Part shown: piece after piece, positions 40,901-46,072 of the stretch | Layout: each line of letters begins with the position of its first letter | Position numbering within the stretch: the first letter of the stretch is position 1 | Source of the DNA: Tubulanus polymorphus | Taxonomy: Eukaryota; Nemertea; Palaeonemertea; Tubulaniformes; Tubulanidae | Assembly (NCBI RefSeq): GCF_964204645.1 | Contig: NC_134036.1 | Coordinates: 2,779,501-2,843,500 of the forward strand | Length of the DNA stretch: 64,000 bases | Reading direction: 5' to 3' | The notes under the pieces: model-generated | Database searches by the model: none | What the model saw: only the letters and a program-made list of their open reading frames with translations | What the model was told of the DNA's origin: nothing | Position numbers and translations under genes: made by a program

Positions 40901-43900
40901 CTAAGTTAAGTGGCTTTCCTACTAAGGCATTGATACAAGTTGAACGGTGAGGGCAATTACCAGAGCATGCTTGAAACATAAATGAAGTGTGAATGGGTTT
41001 AAGGTCGACGACCCTGAAGCAGTGGATTTTAGTTTGTACGTGGTAGTGATGTTTAAAAGAAGTCAGTAAGGGTTTGAGAAGGGCATGCATGCGAACAAAT
41101 ACTCCATGAAAACTAGCTGCCGAGTCTTTATCAATTTGTAATTTCATTCACGTTTCAGTTCTTGTTACCAATTCCGAAACTAAAACGTTTGTGAAGCACT
41201 TTACCAGATATTCCTATCTTTCGTTATTTTGGATTTTAAGAGTGTTCAGTGTATCATGCTCTCTACTTCTTAAAGTGCAAGGCAATTTCGCAACAACGGC
41301 AAGCACATTATCATGACATTCAATGCAGACATTAATCAAAAGGTCCGATTTAAGTGAAATATTGCCAATCTTAATCTAGCTATAAATAATTTTCCAATTC
41401 ACCAGTTCATCCCTGTCTTATTATTAAACTGTTTTCATCTGTTTTACCAATTACAAATTAAACACCTACTGCACGACTGGGGGTGTTTTTTTTACAAGTT
41501 TTACGAAACAACATCAAGATGAAATGAGATGATAGAAAGAAGACTAGTTCGACTAGTTCAATGGATGGGTTAAGAAGTTTTCGTCAACTTATCCAACAAG
41601 ATTCATGGGAGCCATTGCACAACAAACATTGAAAATTCAAAAAATTAAGTCTGGACAATAAAAATTCTCTCAAATTCCAATGTTTTATCTGGGTTTCTGC
41701 CATTCACAGTGACTGGATTTATACTTTCAAGTTCATAACATTTTCCAAGGCATGCTCTTTAACTATCATTAACGTTAGTTTATCAAGATTCGATGGATCT
41801 TCTTCATCTTTTCTATATCGAACATATCCCATCAATGTCAAATTTCTCTCTCCTATCGCTCAAGATGAAGATTCTATTTAAGTAAGTGATAAATTTTCCA
41901 CATGACGAGACGTTGAACGTTTAAATCGGTATCTGAAAAGTCGATCGTATGCTTTAGAGTATTTCTGTACATTACAGAGACATCAAACAAGATACTAAAA
42001 CTGCCTGAAGATACAGATTGAGGTGATACAGGTGGAACTTCTTCTTCACGAACTAAATAACAACAACAACGACGGAAAACACATGCAATGATGGAATACG
42101 CTCACAGCGAAGAGATTAAAGCTTTGAACTGTTGTTGGAACATCTTCTCTTTAAGCGGGAAGGATGGTTTACGATGTTACAGAAAGGAAATGATGGAGAC
42201 TGATAGCAGAGGGATGGGCAAACCTAGTTTCAGAAAGTAAAGGATGTGGAGACAGGAGAGTCGAGCAAAAATTCTTTACTGATGTTGTTGATGAGTGAAA
42301 CAAAAGGATGAACAATGATGAACTTCTTTGACGAACACAAAACCTGGGAATGGGCAAATAAACGTTCCCAATGTTGGCTAAAGCTATTTGAAGTGAAGTG
42401 GAGATGAGTAATGACAGAGAAGATGATGATGTAGACAAAAAGAACAGGGAAGGGATGGGAGGCAGGTTGTCTCCTCACATTAGGCAGAATGTTTGTAATA
42501 ACAGCCATACTGTACCCAGCAATGTCCGGTATTGCCGTCAACACTACGATTTAAGACACTATTTTAAACCGGTCATCGTTTTAGAGAATATTCTACTTAC
42601 AATCAGCCTTAAGATCATTAATGGACTTAATACACGACTAATTAACTGAGCCCTTGGAGTTTAAGTACATTGTTCCCTCAGATGCACGAATTCAAACTTG
42701 CCAAATCAAAAAGTACTGCAAGGGCGATTTTCAAATAGGGCCTTCGTAAAAGTGAGCACACCATCATGTCACATTTAGGTGGCACCTGGTTGATAACGGT
42801 GATCTTTCCATACATTTCTCGGATAAGCAAATTTCCAGATATATCATTTTCAAATTTCCTGATATCCCAGTACTATGAGAACCATGTTAGTTAGCGCACC
42901 AAGGGTTGAAGAAGGTATCAGTGCAGAGCCTAATGGTCGCTGGTTGGTGAAGATGATTTTCAAGAAAAACTACTGAAGAAAGTTGCCCTTGGGCAAGCAA
43001 TTGATGTATCAAAACTATGCTATGTGAAGTGTACAGTGAAATTCCCGTATATTTCTTGGATTAGAGGAAAATCTATAAAATTCCCAAATTTTTCCAAAAG
43101 GGAAAATGTTATTCCCAGGTTCTTCCAGATTTCCCAGTGCTGTAGAAACCACGCAAGTTGTCAACCAAGGGTTGAGGTAGGTATCAGTGCACAGTATGAA
43201 ACCACAGACACTGGAACAGGGTTTGTAACAGCACTGTGGGTTCGTAATGATTCAAATCTATCATTACCTGCTCGATGAGATATTTCAGTAACTCGAGTAA
43301 CGACGACGACAATGACTGACGATGTTGATAATAATGATGATGAATATAGATGACGAAGATGAAATTGATCTATCGAATTACCCGTACAGATTCATATTTA
43401 TTGATGCATAATACCTATATGTTACATCATAGTATGAAGTATACCATATACAACTACCCCTCACACATTCAACATTGAAGCGTTCAATGTTAACAAAAAC
43501 ATGATATAGGCCTAAAGTCTATAAAATGTTTATCTAACATTTCGACTATATCCTAATAGTCATCTATATCCTAATAGTCATCTATATCCTAATAGACATC
43601 CTCAGGAATACTGTATTCCTTGAGCTAGTGTAGTTTATTCACGACTTTATCCTAATAGTCATCTTCAGGAATACTGTATTCCTTGAGCTAGTGTAGTTTA
43701 TTCAACGTTTCGACTATATCCTAATAGTCATCTTCAGGAATACTGTATTCCTTGAGCTAGTGTAGTTTATTCAACGTTTCGACTATATCCTAATAGTCAT
43801 CTTCAGGAATACTGTATTCCTTGAGCTAGTGTAGTTTATTCAACATTTCGACTATATCCTAATAGTCATCTATACCCTAATAGACATCCTCGGGAATACT

Positions 43901-46072
43901 GTATTCCTTGAGCTAGCGTAGTTCATTCAACATTTCGACTATATTCGACTATATTCTAATAGTCGTCTTTAGGAACACTGAATACGATTAGAATACTGTC
44001 AAAATGTCAAATAAGTTTACTAGCTCAAGGAAGCACTCAGACTTTATATTTTTTTTTCGTTATTATTATGGGATTTTATACATAGGGCCTATATCACAAC
44101 ACAGATAAAGTGTTTGATCAATGGTCATTGAGCTGATATAATATCAACCATCTTGACGTGAAGTCTGTGGATGATCAAAATTTTGAAAGAATGATGAAAA
44201 GAAAATGATATAAGCATCGATCAAATTTTTTGAAGCTAGAAACCAGCGGCGCAAAAACTTATCGCAAATTACAAACTCCATCCGAATTTCTCGTCTAACG
44301 CCGTGGCGAAGATGACAATGACAAACGATGAAATACGTTAATCGAATGAAACATTTTCTCCCGCCGTTGAATTTCAGTTTTTCGCTCGGTTTTTACTCCG
44401 TTAAATTTTCCCGTTACCGGCGACGATGTATACTGTCATCGCCATAGGCGCCGCGAGCGTTTTTGTGTTCGGAACGTTAATTAAACGTTTTCATCTCATC
44501 TCTACAGCGGCGGCGACGGTCTGTTACGCGTGGGAGAATGAGCAACACGCGCAAACGACGTCGTCGTCGTTCCTTAGTCACGTTTCGTTAATTTCGACAA
44601 TTCAGATTTTTTGTACCTTCGCCGAGAGAGAAAAAGTATAGAGAGAAAATGAACTTAATTCGAGCGTAATAGAAACCAATTCTCGTTTTCATGTCTGAGA
44701 GCAATGTGCGGGATTCTTCAGACATTTCGGCTGTTTCTATCGACATTAAATGTCTAATCAAACTATCAACTACTTGGGCGAAGATATTTTACAATCCGGG
44801 GGCTGGTTCCGTTATCCTCCCTAAGAAATAAGACCAGTCCAAGAACATTTCAGTTCAATAGCCAACGTAACAACTCAGGACTAGTCTTAAGATTTAAAAC
44901 CACTTTTGGACTTACCGGGGTATGTCTCCACTGTGGAGCCGGACCCTGGACCCAGTTAACAGTCATGACCTAAGTCCCAAAGTGGTCTTCAATCTTAAGT
45001 CTAGTCTTAAGTTGTTACATTGACTACAGAACTAAGATGGTCTCTAAGATGGTCTAAGACTGGTCTTAAGTTTAAGCCATGACATGCTGTGAATCTGGCT
45101 TCATAGACCAGATTTCAGCTTCCCAGTTGTGAGTCAGAGTTAAAATTGGTTCATTTTAAAACTATTTAACTCCGGACCGTCAACTAACAACTGAGATTTT
45201 GTATCAATGGGTCCACATCTAATTTCTTAGATGATTATTTTATAGCCACAATAGAAAACTACTAATTTGGTTCAGATCGCCGATAATATTTTGTTAACGA
45301 GACGAAAAACATGAATGCAGCTGCCCATGCACCAGCACGCAACAGCTTCGTGTATCGGCAAAGGCTAATGCATCACATATACAATTACAGAGATACGATT
45401 ACTTATAACGATATGATTATGTTACGAGTTGAGTTAAATATTTCCAGAGCGCACGACGCGAAGATAGACATATTTCCGTCAACTGCTGTCACTAATGGCG
45501 ATAAATCCTAACAGACTGTTCGCGTTCACATGGAGGATTCTGACGTCGTCGATCACGCGGCGGTAATTTCAGAAATTTTAAAACGTCGAGTATGTATTCA
45601 TTATTCATCGCGTCGATACCAGTGATAGCACACGTAATAAACACCTTCACAAATTCGATGCCAGAATTATCTTCTTTACCTCCAGGGTCCAGTTCCACAG
45701 TTCCGAGTTGAGATTTAACTCTGAGTGAACTCATTGAAAATGAACTTTAACTCAGAGTTAACTCTAACTCACAACTGTGGAACTGAGTCCAGTATTGGAT
45801 AACGTACAGACAGGCAATTCGAAGAAAGGATGTTCAACTTCATGATAAAGTTAGAGTGAAATATATTGGTTACTCTCATGTTTTTCTTAAAGCTAACTGC
45901 TAAGCATTTTTAACCTGATAACTTCTTGCGAATTTAAGCTAAGATGCAGTGACAAAACATGTTCATCACTTTAATGCGCGAAGATAAAACAAAAATCTTA
46001 GAGTTGTTTCTCTACGATGGGATAAACCTCACTTACCAGAGCGGATTTTGCATTCTTCAGAAACGTTTCCAT
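4786..46072 (-). CDS. PRUNE2: PRUNE2-like gene: Prune DHH/DHHA2 phosphoesterase + giant linker exon + BNIP2/BCH domain, 16 coding exons
   Basis: Coding exons in transcript order: 46072-46037, 34813-34706, 30810-30527, 28611-28502, 27495-27340, 26738-26644, 26566-26408, 25791-25657, 24859-17321, 8516-8384, 7965-7714, 7513-7174, 7092-6961, 6795-6709, 6313-6215, 4945-4786. All introns are GT-AG and the phases match at every junction, giving 9825 nt and 3274 aa. Residues 1-361 form a Prune domain with [17 protein letters not shown] and DHRP metal-binding motifs, then DHHA2. Residues 362-2874 are a disordered linker from one exon. Residues about 3040-3230 are the BCH domain ([27 protein letters not shown]). 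Known family roles: Prune hydrolyses short polyphosphates or cyclic nucleotides, and BCH domains bind small GTPases and their regulators. The full fusion is the vertebrate PRUNE2 layout. The exon model is hand-built; extra small exons near the giant exon cannot be excluded. Confidence 0.9.
5003..5183 (+). mobile_element. MITE, GGCTAA/GATACCTTGTTTCTC family, copy 1
   Basis: Left TGATACCTTGTTTCTC and right GAGAAACAAGTTATCA form terminal inverted repeats. The inner sequence (GTTGACC, CTATCTACCCTATACATTA, ATCATGATCAAGCT) is shared with copies at 12716-12922, 32385-32775 and 38545-38782. Confidence 0.75.
5230..5545 (+). repeat. Degenerate tandem repeat (CAGCCATCTTTT units)
   Basis: Repeated phrases of the type ATGAAGGCTGCCAT, GAAGCAGCCATCTTTT and AACATGATGTCA. 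It is related, in inverse orientation, to the array at 52975-53345 (AAAATGGCTGCCTCCAT). Confidence 0.55.
5719..5832. mobile_element. MITE with AGTTGGTTAGAGTTAACC ends, copy 1
   Basis: AGTTGGTTAGAGTTAACC at the left and GGTTATCTTTAACCAACTT at the right are inverted, with TTGACATAGTGACAATTAAA inside. Copies lie at 8605-8738 and 24898-25024, with a hairpin derivative at 51083-51138. Confidence 0.75.
6215..6313 (-). CDS. PRUNE2: PRUNE2 exon 15: BCH domain end
   Basis: 99 nt, with acceptor TCGACAG and donor GTGAGT. It encodes [11 protein letters not shown] then [13 protein letters not shown], matching the S-S-K-F-S, L-A-E-L and V-P-M-E-Y-V blocks of BNIP2 proteins. Confidence 0.94.
6709..6795 (-). 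CDS. PRUNE2: PRUNE2 exon 14: BCH domain
   Basis: 87 nt. Translated in the spliced phase it gives [19 protein letters not shown] then M-T-R-P-F-I, the most conserved BCH helix. The acceptor is TTTGCAG and the donor GTAAAA. Only the spliced phase gives this peptide. Confidence 0.94.
6961..7092 (-). CDS. PRUNE2: PRUNE2 exon 13: BCH domain core
   Basis: 132 nt, with acceptor GTTGTAG and donor GTAACT. It encodes [18 protein letters not shown] then [12 protein letters not shown], nearly identical to vertebrate BNIP2-family BCH domains. Confidence 0.95.
7174..7513 (-). CDS. PRUNE2: PRUNE2 exon 12: start of BCH domain
   Basis: 340 nt, with acceptor CTCTGCAG and a perfect GTAAGT donor. It encodes L-E-W-D-D-D-D, a Thr/Pro/Gly linker, E-Y-T-A-E-E-E, then [17 protein letters not shown] and Y-R-Y-V-M-D-N-L-F. 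These are the hallmark opening blocks of the BNIP2/PRUNE2 BCH domain. Confidence 0.95.
7530..7562 (+). repeat. (GA)n microsatellite next to PRUNE2 exon 12 acceptor
   Basis: On the coding strand this is a CT run just upstream of CTCTGCAG, so it probably serves as the polypyrimidine tract of exon 12. Confidence 0.8.
7714..7965 (-). CDS. PRUNE2: PRUNE2 exon 11
   Basis: 252 nt, with acceptor TTTTCAG and donor GTAATT. It encodes an Asn run, a basic patch (R-T-K-K-K) and an acidic tail rich in Asp-Leu pairs ([15 protein letters not shown]). The tail is comparable to the acidic region before F-E-W-E-D-D in BNIP2. Confidence 0.87.
8046..8171 (+). promoter_or_regulatory. Cluster of three ATTTGCAT octamers
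   Basis: Perfect octamers at 8046-8053, 8069-8076 and 8164-8171, two followed by AAT, plus one near match at about 8185. ATTTGCAT is the binding site of POU-class factors. Chance copies are possible in AT-rich DNA, but three in 126 bp is unusual. Confidence 0.35.
8224..8365 (+). mobile_element. Degraded piggyBac-like MITE
   Basis: Shares CTTTCAGT, GCGGTATGCC and TTAATTAATCAGTTAGCACT-type phrases with the better element at 47061-47314. The ends are decayed. Confidence 0.55.
8384..8516 (-). CDS. PRUNE2: PRUNE2 exon 10
   Basis: 133 nt, with acceptor ATTACAG and donor GTGAGG. It encodes an acidic stretch starting [14 protein letters not shown] and ending in E-S-T-P-K. It enters in phase 0, so it fits after exon 9 or after the alternative first exon 9464-9583. 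Such acidic sequence precedes the BCH domain in BNIP2 proteins. Confidence 0.85.
8605..8738. mobile_element. MITE with AGTTGGTT ends, copy 2
   Basis: Contains CAGTTGGTTAAAAGTTAATC, TTGATATAGTGACAATTAAA and the right end CCAACATTTGAGCAACTGGC. It lies between PRUNE2 exon 10 and the candidate short-isoform first exon. Confidence 0.75.
9464..9583 (-). CDS. PRUNE2: Candidate alternative first exon for a BNIP2/BNIPL-like short isoform
   Basis: The ATG (9583-9581) opens 40 codons ([14 protein letters not shown] and on to C-C-D-A-L-L-T-S-K), ending at a GTGGGT donor (9463) in phase 0, the phase needed by exon 10. An in-frame TGA lies about 20 codons upstream. The acceptor-like sites between that stop and the ATG would enter in the wrong phase for exon 9, so this looks like a first exon and not an internal one. 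Spliced to exons 10-16 it would encode about 441 aa, in the range of BNIP2-family proteins plus a leader. Short BCH-only products of vertebrate PRUNE2 are known (BMCC1s, BNIPXL). Confidence 0.55.
10207..10225. promoter_or_regulatory. Perfect palindrome with inverted TGACA sites
   Basis: GTGACATGT-T-ACATGTCAC, 9-bp arms. TGACA is the core recognised by TALE homeodomain proteins (Meis/Pknox). It lies about 620 bp upstream of the candidate short-isoform start codon. Function is not shown. Confidence 0.3.
12716..12922 (-). mobile_element. MITE, GATACCTTGTTTCTC family, copy 2 (reverse orientation)
   Basis: Same element as at 5003 in the other orientation: ATGATAGCTTGTTTCTCC at the left and GCGAAACAAGGTACC at the right, with ATACAGGGTAGATAGGCGGC inside. 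It lies about 480 bp upstream of the THAP start codon. Confidence 0.75.
13405..14804 (+). CDS. THAP-domain zinc-finger protein, two exons, nested antisense in PRUNE2 intron 9
   Basis: Exon 1 is 13405-13686 and exon 2 is 14358-14804; the joint is phase 0, with donor GTATGT and acceptor TTGAAG, giving 242 aa. An in-frame TAG at 13363 and the position of the first cysteine support the ATG at 13405. Residues 1-100 form a THAP domain: [33 protein letters not shown] (the C-x2-H ligands) and D-P-I-P-A. THAP domains bind DNA sequence-specifically in the nucleus and many derive from P-element transposases. The C-terminal part (T-A-R-K-S basic patch, E-T-Q-T-E-T-Q, an acidic tail with I-E-P-L-D) has no recognised domain and no transposase core, so it looks like a small host transcription factor. 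The orthologue is not identified. Confidence 0.88.
14015..14250 (+). repeat. Duplicated segment in the THAP intron
   Basis: GGTAGGGGCAGCAGAT, AAGGGGTGGCTGATTT and ATGAAAGGGGTGGCCG occur twice, about 165 bp apart. This is a local duplication with no coding potential. Confidence 0.75.
14881..14886 (+). promoter_or_regulatory. Polyadenylation signal of the THAP gene
   Basis: AATAAA 77 nt after the THAP stop codon on the same strand, a normal distance for a short 3' UTR. Confidence 0.65.
16347..16377 (-). ncRNA. Hammerhead-like remnant
   Basis: The minus strand reads CTGATGA, then a 7-bp hairpin stem (GGCTGTT / AACAGCC) and AAAAC where a hammerhead ribozyme would have GAAAC. CTGATGA-stem-GAAA is the conserved core found in Penelope-like retroelements and satellites. 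The changed G suggests decay. Stem III is not evident. Confidence 0.3.
17081..17255 (+). repeat. Tandem duplication, 81-bp period
   Basis: Two nearly identical units starting GAGTTTTCCAGGTTTTTTTT and a third start at 17243. A diverged relative lies at 40800-40880, so the unit is dispersed. Confidence 0.85.
17321..24859 (-). CDS. PRUNE2: PRUNE2 exon 9: giant 7.5-kb exon, 2513-aa linker with three internal repeat families
   Basis: An uninterrupted 2513 codons between a TTTTTAG acceptor (24860) and a GTAAAG donor (17320), phase 0 at both ends. The first residues (I-A-L-Q-A-F) complete the Prune domain. The rest is Ser-, Asp-, Glu- and Arg-rich and looks disordered, with a few conserved-looking islands: a coiled-coil-like stretch around 23990-23780 (S-E-L-R-E-L-R-E-W to [10 protein letters not shown]) and a basic stretch around 17600-17950. 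Three repeat families stand out: W-x-x-L units at 22144-22969, amphipathic helices at 20850-21890, and S-F-F-S-R-I-like motifs at 18535-19705. Human PRUNE2 also carries most of its length in one very large exon, as I recall. Plus-strand frames across this exon are shadows caused by its CG- and GAC-rich codon use. Confidence 0.93.
24898..25024. mobile_element. MITE with AGTTGGTT ends, copy 3
   Basis: Starts near AAAGTTGCTGAAAAAAGG and ends in TAACCAACTTTTGAGCACTT. It lies about 40 bp upstream of the giant exon acceptor, inside intron 8. Confidence 0.7.
25623..25628 (-). promoter_or_regulatory. Candidate intronic polyadenylation signal (AATAAA)
   Basis: The minus strand reads AATAAA starting 4 nt after the in-frame TGA inside PRUNE2 intron 8. 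It could end a short PRUNE1-like transcript. A single hexamer in AT-rich DNA is weak evidence on its own; the pairing with a poor donor and a nearby stop makes it worth noting. Confidence 0.35.
25633..25791 (-). CDS. PRUNE2: Candidate composite terminal exon for a short PRUNE1-like isoform
   Basis: If the weak GTGAAA donor of exon 8 is ignored, translation continues V-K-T-V-I-S-T and ends at TGA (25635-25633). The product would be about 368 aa and hold the whole DHH/DHHA2 enzyme except its last few residues. An AATAAA follows the stop directly (25628-25623). This is inference from sequence; transcript data would decide it. Confidence 0.4.
   Translation of the reverse strand: MDRALRVDTPGPVLDLTPIRSVPSADFIAYRQGNIAASRKAILPIVKTVIST
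25657..25791 (-). CDS. PRUNE2: PRUNE2 exon 8: end of Prune domain, weak 5' splice site
   Basis: 45 codons. It encodes L-D-L-T-P-I then Y-R-Q-G-N and S-R-K-A-I-L-P-I, matching L-K-L-T-P, Y-L-Q-G-N and S-R-K-K-L-L-P-L of PRUNE1. Cutting at GTGAAA (25656) and joining to exon 9 restores I-A-L-Q-A-F, the counterpart of E-A-L-S-A-Y-F, so this junction is strongly supported although the donor is poor. Without splicing, the frame runs only 7 more codons to a TGA at 25635-25633. Confidence 0.9.
25848..26284. mobile_element. Possible pogo-like element, 437 bp
   Basis: TA-CAGTGGACCCGAAA at the left and TTTCAGGGTCCACTG-TA at the right form inverted ends beside TA. It lies in PRUNE2 intron 7 just upstream of exon 8. 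No transposase frame is visible. Confidence 0.5.
26408..26566 (-). CDS. PRUNE2: PRUNE2 exon 7: DHHA2 domain
   Basis: 53 codons, phase 0 at both ends, with donor GTAGGT. It encodes T-F-L-H-R-S-K-I-D then V-I-L-T-V-A and R-Q-L-A-I-Y, matching the late DHHA2 strands of Prune (R-Q-L-A-I-F). Confidence 0.91.
26644..26738 (-). CDS. PRUNE2: PRUNE2 exon 6: DHHA2 domain
   Basis: 95 nt. It encodes [13 protein letters not shown] and [10 protein letters not shown], matching the GLTTEQMLRKDQK block of Prune; the R-K-D signature of DHHA2 is kept. The acceptor is TTTTCAAG and the donor GTAAGC. Confidence 0.92.
26786..26908 (+). repeat. Tandem repeat, 41-bp period, three copies
   Basis: GATGGAGGTATTGAAAAGGA recurs at 26786, 26827 and 26868 in intron 6... 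upstream of exon 6 (intron 5). Confidence 0.8.
27085..27175 (-). repeat. Possible tRNA-derived SINE head
   Basis: The minus strand carries GGTGGCACAGTGGTTAGAAC, which contains a good pol III A-box (TGGCACAGTGG). No B-box follows; instead there are three short CAGTGTAGCGTT direct repeats. The evidence is weak. Confidence 0.3.
27340..27495 (-). CDS. PRUNE2: PRUNE2 exon 5: start of DHHA2 domain
   Basis: 156 nt, with acceptor TTTCTATAG and donor GTACGT. It encodes T-I-L-V-D-T-I-C-L and R-L-E-D-F-M-P followed by I-F-S-E-I-Q-T-A-K. This aligns with the TIILD and ALFPD segments of Prune that open the DHHA2 domain. Confidence 0.92.
28502..28611 (-). CDS. PRUNE2: PRUNE2 exon 4
   Basis: 110 nt, with acceptor TTTCCAG and donor GTAAAT. 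It encodes the [10 protein letters not shown] helix and ends at G-L-L-H, matching the VGSCATLV to LLHG segment of Prune. The exon is too short to stand out as an open reading frame and was found by homology and phase. Confidence 0.9.
29430..30470 (+). repeat. Minisatellite, 41-bp period, in PRUNE2 intron 3
   Basis: The homogeneous core is about 29985-30345, with at least eight copies of CAGAGACTGTTCTTGGCAAT plus CAGAGGACAGCAAACCATTT. More diverged copies extend on both sides. Because 41 is not a multiple of 3, each copy shifts frame, and the open frames here are artefacts. Confidence 0.92.
30527..30810 (-). CDS. PRUNE2: PRUNE2 exon 3: DHH motifs II-IV
   Basis: 284 nt, entering in phase 0 and leaving in phase 2 at a GTAAGA donor. 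It encodes the RDEIDL motif II, the LVDHH motif III and the EVIDHRP motif IV. The aspartate and histidine metal ligands are intact, so the enzyme core looks functional. Confidence 0.94.
31143..31880 (+). repeat. Pyrimidine-rich dispersed repeat
   Basis: TTTTTCAAGTTATTCG, GAGTTTGAAATCTCAAAT and TTTTATCTCAATTTCCAAGT recur, and the same set appears at 36050-36215. It is non-coding; the plus-strand frames at 31143-31382 are low-complexity. Confidence 0.6.
32385..32775 (+). mobile_element. MITE, GATACCTTGTTTCTC family, expanded copy 3
   Basis: The left end (TGATACCTTGTTTCTC) and right end (AAAGAGGTATCATTTTATCT, then TTAGCC) are as in the other copies. The inner module with CTACCCTGTACATTACTTT is repeated two to three times, making it about twice the normal length. 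Confidence 0.75.
33325..33579. mobile_element. hAT-like MITE
   Basis: CAGGGGCGGATCCAAGGGG at the left and the inverted CTAGATCCGCACCCTG at the right. CAGGGGCGGATC ends are typical of small hAT elements in many animals. An 8-bp target duplication is not clear. Confidence 0.7.
33950..34500 (+). repeat. Degenerate tandem repeat in PRUNE2 intron 2
   Basis: Units built on ACTTCAGAGGACCAGAGAAA and TCTGTTTGTTATAACTGA recur about every 60-70 bp with many indels. Confidence 0.6.
34706..34813 (-). CDS. PRUNE2: PRUNE2 exon 2: DHH motif I
   Basis: 36 codons, phase 0 at both ends, with acceptor TTCTTCAG and donor GTAAGTAA. It contains [15 protein letters not shown], which is motif I of the DHH phosphoesterase superfamily; both aspartates are present. 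Confidence 0.93.
35270..35400. repeat. Dispersed CTTAAG-rich repeat, copy 1
   Basis: GACATGTCTTAAGTTGTAAG, ACTAAGACGGTCTTAGAC and CTTAGCCATGACTG also occur at 44870-45080 (copy 2), with related sequence at 58040-58390. The internal palindromes suggest a decayed MITE family. Confidence 0.6.
35634..35752. mobile_element. Possible pogo/Tigger-like MITE
   Basis: Left ACAATGAAACCCCATAGAAT and right AACGAGGTTCCACTGTA form imperfect inverted ends, with GGTTATAACGAAC inside, a common Tigger-derived phrase. Confidence 0.5.
37225..37545 (+). repeat. 39-bp satellite array, forward
   Basis: About seven units of the type GGACCCAGTTCCACAGTTGT plus GAGGTTTAATTTGTCTCT. An array of the same unit in the opposite orientation starts 300 bp further right. 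Confidence 0.8.
37860..38170 (-). repeat. 39-bp satellite array, inverted
   Basis: Units of ACAACTGTGGAACTGGATTC and AGAGACAAATTAAACTCACA, the reverse complement of the array at 37225. Together they form a large inverted repeat in PRUNE2 intron 1. Confidence 0.8.
38545..38782 (+). mobile_element. MITE, GATACCTTGTTTCTC family, best-preserved copy 4
   Basis: Begins GGCTAAAAAATGATACCTT and ends with the inverted counterpart AAGGTATCATTTCTATTAGC C. The inverted repeats extend about 25 bp or more; the inner sequence matches the other copies. It has no coding capacity. Confidence 0.8.
39370..39760 (+). repeat. Diverged duplication next to GINS2
   Basis: ACAAGCCAGTAACCAGAATG and GGAACATTGAATATGGAAGA each occur twice, about 190 bp apart, just downstream of the GINS2 stop. 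Confidence 0.7.
39832..40398 (-). CDS. GINS2: GINS complex subunit 2 (PSF2), single exon, nested in PRUNE2 intron 1
   Basis: GINS2 is a subunit of the GINS tetramer, which with CDC45 and MCM2-7 forms the replicative helicase in the nucleus. The 188-aa frame is full length for the family (human about 185 aa). Hallmark blocks are present: [57 protein letters not shown] and [19 protein letters not shown] start at ATG 40398; ATG 40386 (M-D-P-A-D-V-E-F) aligns better with the human N-terminus and may be the true start. A stop lies in frame about 20 codons upstream. No intron interrupts it, whereas the human gene has several, and it lies on the same strand inside PRUNE2. It may be a retained retrocopy or simply a gene that lost its introns. 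Confidence 0.96.
   Translation of the reverse strand: MYDYMDPADVEFFAEKRAVTIVPNFTLAKLYMIGGDVGPFSAAVAVDDVPLWLAVNLKRRQKCRITPPAWMNVEALEATKQAEIDSELFTEMPDEFYVEVSQLLLNVAADDIPRADDVRTLVKDIWDLRMSKLRSSVDLFVKSDSTNAKLNFLTLMELNTVRPFLTQALNEMHLLRENLTGAPTRPDH
43540..43960 (-). repeat. 69-bp tandem array with hammerhead-like units
   Basis: Five copies of the palindrome GGAATACTGTATTCC at 43605, 43668, 43737, 43806 and 43893; three successive starts are 63, 69 and 69 bp apart. Each unit also holds TTCGACTATATCCTAATAGT. On the minus strand the unit reads hairpin GGAATA/TATTCC, CTGAAGATGA, stem GACTAT/ATAGTC, GAAAC, which is the order of elements in a hammerhead ribozyme. Confidence 0.85.
44870..45080. repeat. 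Dispersed CTTAAG-rich repeat, copy 2
   Basis: AAGACTGGTCTTAAGTTTAA, GTTGTTACATTGACTAC and ACAGTCATGACCTAAG match the copy at 35270. It lies in PRUNE2 intron 1. Confidence 0.6.
45685..45790. mobile_element. Small hairpin MITE (GGACCCAGTTCCACAGTTGTG ends), copy 1
   Basis: GGGTCCAGTTCCACAGTT at the left and AACTGTGGAACTGAGTCC at the right, with AACTCAGAGTTAACTC inside. It is about 106 bp and almost fully self-complementary. A second copy is at 63060-63169. Confidence 0.75.

Noticed and set aside
44426-44641. 71-codon plus-strand frame with a hydrophobic start
   Set aside because: The start could pass for a signal peptide, but no further coding evidence exists; the block may be a unique regulatory region.
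45492-45734. 80-codon minus-strand frame near PRUNE2 exon 1
   Set aside because: Its first third is inside a hairpin MITE and the rest matches no Prune sequence; PRUNE2 phases work without it.
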